From positions 1,984,001 through 2,048,000 of the forward strand of contig JACJXX010000002.1 of the NCBI GenBank assembly GCA_020636435.1: a stretch of DNA of 64,000 nt, written 5' to 3'. The notes below the pieces were generated by a model that was not told the origin of the DNA, did not search any database, and saw nothing but the letters and a program-made list of their open reading frames with translations. Positions 17,379-25,166 of the stretch are shown here, one piece after another. Each line of letters starts with the position of its first letter. Within the stretch, counting starts at the first letter, position 1. The stretch is from Lewinellaceae bacterium. GTDB taxonomy: Bacteria; Bacteroidota; Bacteroidia; Chitinophagales; Saprospiraceae. Both the position numbers and the translations under genes were made by a program.

Positions 17379-17446
17379 TGTGTAAATGTGTAAATGTGCG
17401 GGAGCCCCTGGTGGATTGTTTGCACGCTTACACTTTTACACATTTC
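17379..17446. repeat. Hairpin with arms of reiterated GTGTAAAT units (possible terminator)
   Basis: The left arm tgtgtaaatgtgtaaatgtg (17379-17398) faces an imperfect complement, cacgcttacacttttacaca (17423-17442), around a loop of about 24 nt. It lies shortly after the M14 stop codon. Matching gtgtaaa/tttacac sequence also flanks the MITE at 31.0-31.2 kb. Confidence 0.5.
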
Positions 17447-17487
17447 CCCCTCCGATTGTCTCCAACCGGGCATAACAAAAAACTCTT

Positions 17488-17518
17488 TTGCCTGGACATC
17501 TATTATACCCTAAATTTG
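17488..17518 (+). promoter_or_regulatory. Predicted Bacteroidota promoter of the trypsin-like protease gene
   Basis: A -33 TTG (17488-17490) and -7 TAAATTTG (17511-17518) are separated by 20 bp, a good match to the Bacteroidota consensus. An aaaggag ribosome-binding site follows at 17530-17536, a few bases before the ATG at 17540. Confidence 0.6.
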
Positions 17519-17539
17519 GTATTCTCAATAAAGGAGTAG

Positions 17540-20500
17540 ATGAAACGCCTATTCATCGGCATAATTGGATCATTGTTCTGCCTGGCGGCGGCCAGCGCTC
17601 AATACCCGGATAATGGTATTGCGCCAACCCGTACCCCGTTGTCCCAGGTTGAAAAGATCGCGCTGGAGCCGGTGGACAACGAAGCCCTGCTTCGGGAGGA
17701 GCTTCAAAGCCGCGCCCCGGGGCGGGCGCCCCATTTCGCCTTGCCGATTGAGGTAGACCTTACACCCCGAACCCATGGCCTCTGGGAACAACTGCCGGAC
17801 GGAACCGAAGTATGGCGCTTGCGGATCAGTTCTCCCGGCGCTCACTCCCTCAATTTCGGCTTTCTGGAATATTATATGCCCCCCGGCGGGCGCCTTCTGA
17901 TTTACGATCCCGGCCAAACCCGGATTCTGGGGCCGTTCACGCCTGCCGATAACGAAAGCCACCAACAACTTTGGACCCCGATCCTGGCCGGAGAGGAGGC
18001 CATCCTGGAAGTGCAATTGCCGGCGGGGCAACGCAAGGCCCTGCGCCTGCGCCTGGCCACCGTCAACCACGATTTTTTAGGGTTTCTCGAAGTGCTTTCC
18101 GGCGCCTGCAACCTCGATGTCGCCTGCGGCGCCGGGGACAACTGGGCCATCGTCGAACCTTACCGGGAGGTGATACAGTCGGTAGCCGTTTACGGCCTGG
18201 GGGGAGACACTTTCTGCACCGGCTTTCTGGTCAACAATACCCGCAACGACTGTACGCCGTACTTTATGACCGCCAACCACTGTGAGGTCGGCTCTTCCAA
18301 CGCGCCATCCGTTGTAGTTTACTGGAACTACCAAAACAGCACCTGCCGGCAGCCCGGGTCCGCGGACAACGGCAACCCGGGAGACGGCCAGCTGAACAAC
18401 TTCAATTCGGGCGCCATTTTCCGGGCCGGCTATGCGCCCACCGATTTCACGCTGCTCGAACTGGACGACCCGCTGGCCGATGCCTCCCAGGCCTATTTCG
18501 CAGGCTGGTCCCGCGACGCCACTCCACCGCAGGATACCCTGGCCTGCGTCCACCACGCAGATGGAGGCGAGAAACGCATCAGTTTTTCTTTTTCCGGCGC
18601 CTATGCCGGGGCCTGGGGCAGCGGCGGCGCCAACGTTCCCGGAGGCAACCATCTGATCGTGCCGCACTGGGATGTAGGCTCTACCGAATCGGGCTCTTCC
18701 GGCGGGCCGCTTTTCGACCGGCAGTGCAAGGTCGTGGGGCAATTGCGGGGCGGCTCCGCCAGTTGCAACAACAGCCAGTACGACGCTTTCGGTTGGTTCC
18801 GCTATTCCTGGACGGGAGGGGGCACGCCCGGCACCCGCCTCAAGGACTGGCTGGACCCGGACAACACCAACCTGCTCTTCCTCGACGGCCGGTGGCTCTC
18901 CAATTGCAACGCTTCCATTTCCCTGTCCAACAGCAGCCAGGAAGCTTGCATTCCCGGCTCCGCTCAATATTCCGTAGAAGTAGAGGAAGGCTTCCTGGGG
19001 CCGGTCACCCTCAGCGCCAGCGGCCTGCCCGCCGGCATCAGCGCGACCTTCAGCCCCAACCCTGCCAGCCCGGGTTCGGCGGCCAGCCTCACCCTTAACA
19101 TCTACAGTTCCTCAGTGCCTGCCGGAAATTATTCCTTTACCGTACGGGCCCAGAATGCCTACAACTCCGTTGAAGCACAGGCCACCCTGATCCTGACCGA
19201 TCAGCGCCCGCCCGCCCTCGCGCTTTTAGCGCCGGCGGCCGGCGCCGAAGGGCAGGCCCTCGCGCCGGCATTTCAATGGACGGGCCATCCGCTGGCCGTT
19301 TCTTACGACCTGCAGGTGGCCGCCGACAGCACTTTTTCCGATATAGCCGGTTCTGTTTCCGGCCTGGCCACCCCTTATTTTCAAGGCATCGTGCTGGAAC
19401 CGGCATCGACCTATTACTTCCGGGCAAGGGGCCGCAACACCTGCGGCGCCGGGCCCTGGTCGGAAACCGGTGTTTTTAGCACCTCTCTCATACTTTGCCA
19501 GAACACTCATTATGAAGGCCCTCCCCGGGTAATCTCTCCCCAGGGCAGCTCTTTTGCCGTTTCCACCATCAAAGTAACCGGCGCGGGCGCTGTGGCGGGG
19601 GTAATCCTGCGCAACATCGATATTGCGCACACTTATGTAGGCGACCTGTCGGCCTATCTACAGTCTCCATCCGGCACCGTCGTCGAGCTTTTCCACCGGC
19701 CGGGCATTCCCGGTTCCTTTTACGGCTGCTCCGGGGCCAACCTGCTGCTGGGCTTCTCGGACGGTGCCTATCTGTCTCAGGAAGAACTGGAGTCTACCTG
19801 CAACACCCATCCGGCCATATCCGGTCTATTCCAGCCCATCAACGCTCTGTCATCCCTGATCGGAGAACCGGCGGACGGAGACTGGAGGCTCACGGTGATC
19901 GACCACTTCGACCAGGACGGGGGGCAGATCAACGGCTGGGAACTCGAACTCTGCACCACTCCGCCCCACGTTGCCCGGCTATTCCCCCTCGGCAATCAAT
20001 ACCTCGCCTGCACAGGCGCTCCCTACTCCATGAATTTTTATGTGGGCAGCGGTTATCCGGGGCCGGTGAACCTGCACCTGATCAGCGCCCCTGCCGGCGC
20101 TGTTTCAAGCTTCAGCTCCAACCCGGCGCCCCCCGGCTCCTTTGTAACCCTAAGGATCGACAGCATAGCCCAAACCGGAAATTATCCGCTCATCATCACC
20201 GGCGCCTCCGGGCCTGATTTTCATTTCATCCAGTGCCAGCTGGAAGTGGAAGCGCTCCCAACGGCGCCTACACTCCTCCTTCCCGAGGACGAGTCGCCCG
20301 TTTTTGACGACTACCCCACCTTCAGTTGGACTTCAGTTGCCGAAGCTGACACTTTTCTGTTGCAAATCGCCACCGATCCGGATTTTCAGTCGATCGTCAG
20401 AAGCGCCAGGGTCGTTACGCCCTACTATACGCTGGAAAGCCCGCTGAGCGGCGATATTTATTACTGGCGCGTCTCGTCCCTCAATTCCTGCGGCATGGCC

Positions 20501-20803
20501 GAAAGCCCCAAAGCTTTTCGCTTTTCGCTGCCCGGCGCCGTCGGCAGCCAGGAGGCTGGCCCGGGGCAGGAGTGGCTGCTGTTTCCCAATCCGACAGATG
20601 GCCTGCTGCACCTGCAGTGGACGGGGAAGGCGGCGGCGGAAAGAACGACGGTGGAGGTATTTGGCATCGAGGGGAAAAGGGTGCTGGGCCAGGAGTTTGT
20701 TGGCAACCTGGAGTTGTCGTTGCACGGCTTGCCGGCGGGCGTTTATGTTGTTGTTTTGCGCAATAGGCAGGGGGTGGTGGTAAGGCGGGTGGTGGTGCGG
20801 TGA
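17540..20803 (+). CDS. Secreted trypsin-like serine protease with P-domain and T9SS sorting tail
   Basis: The 1087-residue protein has a signal peptide and then a lysyl-endopeptidase-like S1 domain (about 45-455). Its triad is visible as histidine in YFMTANHCEVGSS, aspartate in DFTLLELDDP and serine in ESGSSGGPLFD. After it come an Ig-like domain (ACIPGSAQYSVEVEEGFLGP), an FN3-like domain (YDLQVAADSTFSDI, YYFRARGRNTCG), a proprotein-convertase P-domain (YVGDLSAYLQSPSGTVVELFHRPG, DGDWRLTVIDHFDQDGG), a second Ig/FN3 pair and a T9SS C-terminal domain (LLFPNPTDGLLHLQW, LPAGVYVVVLRNRQG). It should be exported through the outer membrane and anchored or released, acting in extracellular protein digestion. 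The start is supported by a good RBS and promoter. Confidence 0.93.
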   Translation: MKRLFIGIIGSLFCLAAASAQYPDNGIAPTRTPLSQVEKIALEPVDNEALLREELQSRAPGRAPHFALPIEVDLTPRTHGLWEQLPDGTEVWRLRISSPGAHSLNFGFLEYYMPPGGRLLIYDPGQTRILGPFTPADNESHQQLWTPILAGEEAILEVQLPAGQRKALRLRLATVNHDFLGFLEVLSGACNLDVACGAGDNWAIVEPYREVIQSVAVYGLGGDTFCTGFLVNNTRNDCTPYFMTANHCEVGSSNAPSVVVYWNYQNSTCRQPGSADNGNPGDGQLNNFNSGAIFRAGYAPTDFTLLELDDPLADASQAYFAGWSRDATPPQDTLACVHHADGGEKRISFSFSGAYAGAWGSGGANVPGGNHLIVPHWDVGSTESGSSGGPLFDRQCKVVGQLRGGSASCNNSQYDAFGWFRYSWTGGGTPGTRLKDWLDPDNTNLLFLDGRWLSNCNASISLSNSSQEACIPGSAQYSVEVEEGFLGPVTLSASGLPAGISATFSPNPASPGSAASLTLNIYSSSVPAGNYSFTVRAQNAYNSVEAQATLILTDQRPPALALLAPAAGAEGQALAPAFQWTGHPLAVSYDLQVAADSTFSDIAGSVSGLATPYFQGIVLEPASTYYFRARGRNTCGAGPWSETGVFSTSLILCQNTHYEGPPRVISPQGSSFAVSTIKVTGAGAVAGVILRNIDIAHTYVGDLSAYLQSPSGTVVELFHRPGIPGSFYGCSGANLLLGFSDGAYLSQEELESTCNTHPAISGLFQPINALSSLIGEPADGDWRLTVIDHFDQDGGQINGWELELCTTPPHVARLFPLGNQYLACTGAPYSMNFYVGSGYPGPVNLHLISAPAGAVSSFSSNPAPPGSFVTLRIDSIAQTGNYPLIITGASGPDFHFIQCQLEVEALPTAPTLLLPEDESPVFDDYPTFSWTSVAEADTFLLQIATDPDFQSIVRSARVVTPYYTLESPLSGDIYYWRVSSLNSCGMAESPKAFRFSLPGAVGSQEAGPGQEWLLFPNPTDGLLHLQWTGKAAAERTTVEVFGIEGKRVLGQEFVGNLELSLHGLPAGVYVVVLRNRQGVVVRRVVVR

Positions 20804-20829
20804 GGGGTGCGGCGCCCAAACCACTTTTC

Positions 20830-22245
20830 CTATACAACAAAAAGATCATCCATCGAAAGACTATTCTGTGCGAGGTAGGCATATTTATTTTGGACAATAC
20901 CGTGGGAAGTTATTAAGGTCAGGAATATCGCTTTCCTTGTTTTTGTTATTTCCCGAAAAGTGCCGATCTTATTTCTAAGATTGTCCGCATATTTTTTAGT
21001 AATGGAAAAAGGGTGAATGGAAAATTTCATTTCACAAAGGTTCACCACCTGGTCTTTTCGGTCAATCACCAAGTCGACCTGCACCTTTTCATCATACCAG
21101 GAAGACACCGAAGTTTGGACCCCGCTGATGCCCAATGCCATTTTGATCTGAGGGATGTGATGCAGGCATGCCATTTCGAAGGCGTAACCGCTCCAAGCCT
21201 TATAAATAGAGGTGTCGATGGCGTTTACCCAGAAAAGCTCATCATCAGGGCTTGATTTTTTGATAAAATTCAAGTAGAAAAGAGAGTAAGGGTCGATCAA
21301 CTGGTAAATGGTGTTTTTTTCTTTATTCCCAAATGAACGGTAATGCCGTATAAAGGTGCTCTCCTCCAGTTCATTTAAAATCCGGGTCAACCCACCCCCG
21401 TTTGACAACTCAGTAATTTTACTGATTTCCCCTCTGGTCAATCCCTTTTTCTTTTGCGCCAATGTTTCTACGACGGCAGTATGCCGTTCTGAACGATTGA
21501 ACAGGGAAGCGTATAGGTTATCGTATTCACTGCGGAAGAGTGCATTTCTTTCAAAGCACAAAGCATTGATATTCTGGGGGGCGCTTAGACCGGGGTCGAT
21601 GTTATCCAAATAATAAGGAATTCCACCAAAAACCATATAAAGCATCACGATCTGATACCGGTCAAAAACTGCTTTTTTATATTTAAAAAACGCTTCTGTT
21701 TCGGCAAAATTAAAAGGTTCCAGTTTAATTCTACCCGTCGTCCTATTATGAAGCCCTCCCCGGTTATTCAAAAGGTTTTTTATCATCCAGGATGCAGCCG
21801 ACCCGCAAACGATGAGCAAAACATCTCTGCGGGCACTTGCCCAGCTGTTCCAAAAATGCTCTAACCCGGTCAGGAATTTTGATTTGTGGGTATCCAGCCA
21901 GGGCAATTCATCCAGGAAAACGACCTTCTTTCCTTTTGTTTCTTTTTGTTCTAAAAGTTTTATCAATTGCCGAAAGGCCATCATCCAGTTTTTGGCAGGC
22001 TCTATCCCGGCATCTTTCGTACTGTATTGCAGCAACGCAGCATGAAACTGGCTCAATTGATCGCTCATGGTTGCATTGGCCAACCCGGTGATTTGAAAAG
22101 CAAATTGTTCCTCGAAGACCTCTCTTATCAGATAAGTCTTTCCTACTCTTCTCCTTCCATAGATCGCTATGAATTCCGACTTTCTTGAATCTGCATACCG
22201 TTTTAGCTTTTCTATCTCCTTTTGCCTTCCAATGAGATGTTCCAT
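20830..22245 (-). CDS. AAA+ ATPase with DUF234 nuclease-like domain (archaeal-ATPase family)
   Basis: From the ATG at 22245 (MEHLIGRQKEIEKL) the protein has 471 residues. A P-loop appears in FIAIYGRRRVGKTYLIREVF, Walker B in KKVVFLDELPWLDT and a sensor serine in LIVCGSAASWM. A winged-helix segment lies mid-protein (LTRGEISKITELSNGGGLTRILNELE). The C-terminal DUF234 part carries a PD-(D/E)xK-like pattern (QVDLVIDRKDQVVNLCEMKFS). Such proteins are widespread in archaea and Bacteroidota, often in accessory regions, and their job is unclear. The ORF allows a start four codons earlier. A perfect 54-bp palindrome sits 32 bp upstream and may be its operator. Base composition is more AT-rich than in the flanking secreted-protein genes. 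Confidence 0.88.
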   Translation of the reverse strand: MEHLIGRQKEIEKLKRYADSRKSEFIAIYGRRRVGKTYLIREVFEEQFAFQITGLANATMSDQLSQFHAALLQYSTKDAGIEPAKNWMMAFRQLIKLLEQKETKGKKVVFLDELPWLDTHKSKFLTGLEHFWNSWASARRDVLLIVCGSAASWMIKNLLNNRGGLHNRTTGRIKLEPFNFAETEAFFKYKKAVFDRYQIVMLYMVFGGIPYYLDNIDPGLSAPQNINALCFERNALFRSEYDNLYASLFNRSERHTAVVETLAQKKKGLTRGEISKITELSNGGGLTRILNELEESTFIRHYRSFGNKEKNTIYQLIDPYSLFYLNFIKKSSPDDELFWVNAIDTSIYKAWSGYAFEMACLHHIPQIKMALGISGVQTSVSSWYDEKVQVDLVIDRKDQVVNLCEMKFSIHPFSITKKYADNLRNKIGTFREITKTRKAIFLTLITSHGIVQNKYAYLAQNSLSMDDLFVV

Positions 22246-22276
22246 ACATGATTTCATTTCTGGCTATAAATATAAA

Positions 22277-22330
22277 AATTATTGACGTATAGCCAAAAAT
22301 AAATTTATTTTTGGCTATACGTCAATAATT
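22277..22330. promoter_or_regulatory. Perfect 54-bp palindrome upstream of the DUF234 ATPase gene
   Basis: The left arm (22277-22303, beginning aattattgacgtatagcc) and the right arm (22304-22330) are exact reverse complements with no spacer. A further ggctat half-motif lies at 22262. A spacer-free perfect palindrome this long, immediately before a start codon, suggests an operator bound by a dimeric regulator, or a cruciform or remnant mobile end. Confidence 0.7.
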
Positions 22331-22480
22331 AGGAGCGATAAAGCCATATATGAGCTTATAATTGGAATTATCTGTTTGTTTTCGGGAGTTATTTCCAAAT
22401 ATAAATATCGTTGGATTGATACGGGTAGTAGTCAGGCCGACTTAAGTACCTATTCGTCGGAGTGTTGGCCAATTTTTCCG

Positions 22481-22495
22481 CTCGCCTGCGGCGAG
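22481..22495 (-). promoter_or_regulatory. GC-rich hairpin just after the TIR-FISUMP stop codon (possible DGR target hairpin)
   Basis: CTCGCC and GGCGAG form a perfect 6-bp stem around a 3-nt loop, 22 nt downstream of the stop codon. In studied diversity-generating retroelements a short GC-rich hairpin lies just downstream of the variable region and is needed for efficient retrohoming. No T-run is present to make this an ordinary terminator. The DGR reading is inference. Confidence 0.35.
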
Positions 22496-22517
22496 AAATA
22501 ACCCAATAGCCAAATAG

Positions 22518-23462
22518 TCAGTCCTTGAGGCAACGGCACGAGAACCCAACCGACCGGGAATTGTAGCCGCGGTAGACTTGCCGACTGACGCCGTCGAAGA
22601 AGTAGATCCAGGCGTCGTCGGCCCCGCTCCCGGTAGCGGACCAGTAGCTGCCGCCCCGGCCCAGGTAGAGGTACTCGCCATCGCTGCCGCGGCCGCCGCC
22701 CGGTAGGGCATTGAAACCACTATTCCCATTTCCAATCAAGAATTCATAAGCCTTTTTGGGATCGCCGATATTCTTCCTTTCAGCCGAGTCAAAATACCCA
22801 CCCACACTGGTTAGCATTTCTTTCCACTCGCCATCCGTTGGCAGCCGCCAGCCAGGCGGGCAGGCCTTCTTCGCCGCCTCCCAGGTATACAGCCGCCCAT
22901 ATTTCTCCCCATTTTTTGGATCATCATCGTAAAACCAACAGCCCTCTCCCACATCGAAATTCAGGTTTTCCGCCATCCAGGTTTTGCCCATCAATTCGAC
23001 CGTTTTATAAGTTTGCCCATCGCGTGGATCAGTAAACTGATTTCGAGGACCCAGTTCCGCCTCAATGACCTTTACCACCAGCTCAAAACCTCCCTGCTCA
23101 AACAGGTCGACATAGTGAATATGCCGGAAGGCCTCCGGAATCCGGCAATCTTCCAACCGGACAGGAATGACGAAAATCTGATCCTCCGGAATTTCTTCGA
23201 GGGCATCCAGGGCGAGTTTGAATTCCCGCTGCACGTAGCCGCGCTTCGATACGGAAAATTTGGAGAAGAAGATAATGATGAAGCGGGAGTGCTTCAAGGC
23301 CCGTCTTATCTCCCCATCCCACTTTTGCCCCGGCAGCAGGTCCATCTTATCCAGCCACGGGTTGAACCCGGCGGACATTAGCTTATGATAGATTTCGAGC
23401 ACCTGTTTTTTGTCTTCACTGGCGTGGCACAGGAAAATCCGGTCCTGGTCTTCGATGGGCAT
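22518..23462 (-). CDS. TIR-FISUMP fusion protein, candidate variable conflict receptor
   Basis: Residues 7-135 are a TIR domain: IFLCHASEDKKQVLEIYHKL, NPWLDKMDLLPGQKW, and SKRGYVQREFKLAL with Glu80 at the NAD-hydrolase position. Residues 140-314 are a FISUMP domain (Fib_succ_major, C-type-lectin-like fold): DGQTYKTVELMGKTWMAENL, YGRLYTWEAAKKACPPGWRLPTDGEW, SGFNALPGGGRGSDGEYLYL, YWSAT, ending GFSCRCLKD. In Bacteroidota the last 60 or so residues of FISUMP proteins are frequent DGR variable regions. Here that region is full of Tyr, Ser, Gly, Asp and Arg codons ending in C or T, as expected if AAC codons were mutagenised. A small GC hairpin follows the stop. The gene is divergent from a HipBA-type pair. 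No signal peptide is present. Confidence 0.9.
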   Translation of the reverse strand: MPIEDQDRIFLCHASEDKKQVLEIYHKLMSAGFNPWLDKMDLLPGQKWDGEIRRALKHSRFIIIFFSKFSVSKRGYVQREFKLALDALEEIPEDQIFVIPVRLEDCRIPEAFRHIHYVDLFEQGGFELVVKVIEAELGPRNQFTDPRDGQTYKTVELMGKTWMAENLNFDVGEGCWFYDDDPKNGEKYGRLYTWEAAKKACPPGWRLPTDGEWKEMLTSVGGYFDSAERKNIGDPKKAYEFLIGNGNSGFNALPGGGRGSDGEYLYLGRGGSYWSATGSGADDAWIYFFDGVSRQVYRGYNSRSVGFSCRCLKD

Positions 23463-23510
23463 GAGAAGATTTTTGGCTAATATATTATCTTTAGTTGATT
23501 TTATTTGTAC

Positions 23511-23534
23511 TTTTAGCTAATTAATTAGCTAAAA
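23511..23534. promoter_or_regulatory. 24-bp perfect palindromic operator overlapping the hipB start codon
   Basis: ttttagctaatt (23511-23522) and aattagctaaaa (23523-23534) are perfect reverse complements. The last base is the A of the HipB-like start codon, so a bound dimer would block the promoter or translation start. A related half-site, ttttggctaat, lies at 23470-23480 close to the divergent TIR-FISUMP start, so both genes may be controlled from here. HipB-type antitoxins are known to repress their own operons through palindromes. Confidence 0.7.
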
Positions 23535-23827
23535 TGAATTCATACAGTTTAAAAAAGTTACCAACCGATCTTTTACAAGAAACCGCATTAAAACACCGAC
23601 AATTGCGAAGACAACTCAAGCTATCTCAAGCCCAATTGGCAGAGCGGTCGGGGGTCTCTCTGGGCAGTATTAAGCGATTCGAGCAAACGGGAAAAGTTTC
23701 TTTCGAGGCATTATTGAAATTGGCCCATATATTGGGCCGTTTATCTGATTTTGAAGACCTTTTTAGCCCAAAACATGATTTAGAGGAAATCGAAAAGTTA
23801 TTTAGTGATAAAACGCGGCGCCAATGA
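23534..23827 (+). CDS. HipB-like helix-turn-helix antitoxin
   Basis: The 97-residue protein carries a Cro/CI-type HTH at about residues 23-75 (RRQLKLSQAQLAERSGVSLGSIKRFEQTGKVSFEALLKLAHIL). The tail, DLFSPKHDLEEIEKLFSDK, resembles HipB-type antitoxins that go with short HipA kinases. Its stop codon overlaps the start of the hipA-like gene as ATGA, so the two are translationally coupled. The start codon is embedded in a perfect palindrome, arguing for autorepression. It should bind DNA and neutralise the kinase. Confidence 0.88.
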   Translation: MNSYSLKKLPTDLLQETALKHRQLRRQLKLSQAQLAERSGVSLGSIKRFEQTGKVSFEALLKLAHILGRLSDFEDLFSPKHDLEEIEKLFSDKTRRQ

Positions 23828-25053
23828 AAAATGTAAAGAGGTTGATCGTTGCTATTGACTTAAGTGGGGAGGAAATTGAAGTCGGAGAATTGGTGCATGA
23901 CGGCCGGAAAATATATTTTAAATATTACCCTGATTTCATCGATACTGGGATAAAGATTTCCCCCATTAAGCTACCTTTATCGACAGAAATCCTGGTCCCG
24001 GACACTTCTGTTTTTGACGGTTTGTTTGGCGTGTTTAGCGATTCCTTGCCAGATGGATGGGGGCGGCTTCTATTGGACCGGGCATTATTGAAAAGAGGTG
24101 TTTCATTGAGTGGGGTTACCCCTCTTGATCGTTTGTCTTTTGTAGGGCGCACGGGGATGGGCGCATTACGCTATAAGCCGCCGGCTGATTTTGACTATGA
24201 TCCTTTAGGATTATTTGAACTGGATACCATTGCCGCAGAAACTCAAAAAGTATTAGCAGGATCCAGTACGGACATCATCGACACCTTATTTACCTTGGGG
24301 GGCTCTTCCGGGGGAGCACGGCCAAAGATTTTCGTAGGCTATCATCCATCTACCGATCACCTGATTGGTGGGGTAGAAAATTTACCTTCCGGATATGAAC
24401 ATTGGATCATAAAATTCCCAACTTCGTCCGATCCTATAGATATCGCTCAAATTGAATACGCCTATCACAAAATGGCATTGGACGCCGGCCTCAGGATGAA
24501 TACCTGTAAGCTCTTTAAAGGCTCTTCTGGCAAACACTATTTTGGCACTAAGCGCTTTGACCGCGATAATGGCAGGCGGATACATATGCATTCTGCCAGT
24601 GGGCTAATGCATGACAATTTCCGGTTGAGTGATATGGATTATGGCCACTTGATGGATTGTGCCTTTCGTCTAGAAAGGCATATTGAAGCTTATGAAAAAG
24701 TATTAAGGCTTGCCGCCTTTAATGTTTATGCTCACAATAGGGACGACCACAGCAAGAATGTCTCCTTCTTGATGAATGCTAAAGGGGAGTGGTCTTTAGC
24801 TCCTGCTTATGACCTGACTTTTTCCTTTTCCTCACATGGATTTCACAGCACAACAATTGCCGGAGAAGGAAAATACCCCGGAAGAAAGCAATTGTTGGAG
24901 TTGGCTGACATTTTTAATGTGAAAAATCCAAACAGGATAATTGATCAAGTGCAAAATGTCGTTGTCAATTGGAAGCGCTATGCAAAGGAAAACGGTGTCG
25001 GGAAAGCTTCTACACAATTAATCAGCGAAACGTTAAGTCGATTAAGCGATTGA
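23824..25053 (+). CDS. HipA-like serine/threonine kinase toxin
   Basis: The 409-residue protein has a HipA N-terminal subdomain (VGELVHDGRKIYFKYYPDF, FGVFSDSLPDGWGRLLLDR) and a HipA C-terminal kinase fold: glycine-rich LGGSSGGARPK, HWIIKFPTS with the ATP-binding lysine, the catalytic loop HNRDDHSKNVSFL, and APAYDLTF at the metal-binding DFG-equivalent. HipA kinases of E. coli phosphorylate glutamyl-tRNA synthetase and cause growth arrest; the substrate here is unknown. The gene overlaps its antitoxin by 4 bp. Its lower GC content relative to neighbours and its place beside TIR and ATPase genes fit an accessory defence or addiction module. Confidence 0.92.
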   Translation: MKNVKRLIVAIDLSGEEIEVGELVHDGRKIYFKYYPDFIDTGIKISPIKLPLSTEILVPDTSVFDGLFGVFSDSLPDGWGRLLLDRALLKRGVSLSGVTPLDRLSFVGRTGMGALRYKPPADFDYDPLGLFELDTIAAETQKVLAGSSTDIIDTLFTLGGSSGGARPKIFVGYHPSTDHLIGGVENLPSGYEHWIIKFPTSSDPIDIAQIEYAYHKMALDAGLRMNTCKLFKGSSGKHYFGTKRFDRDNGRRIHMHSASGLMHDNFRLSDMDYGHLMDCAFRLERHIEAYEKVLRLAAFNVYAHNRDDHSKNVSFLMNAKGEWSLAPAYDLTFSFSSHGFHSTTIAGEGKYPGRKQLLELADIFNVKNPNRIIDQVQNVVVNWKRYAKENGVGKASTQLISETLSRLSD

Positions 25054-25166
25054 TTCCTGTTTTCCAACCAACCATACTTCCAAAGTTCTAGCCGTTTATA
25101 CTGAAGCACGCGTAGTTTTTTCCGACCTTTACGAAACGAATAAACCGACCAACAAAATCCACGCCT

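Noticed and set aside
20830..25053. A local reverse transcriptase or template repeat that would complete a DGR with the TIR-FISUMP gene
   Set aside because: No reverse transcriptase motif (such as YxDD) and no template-like copy of the FISUMP end is visible in this block or elsewhere in the window.
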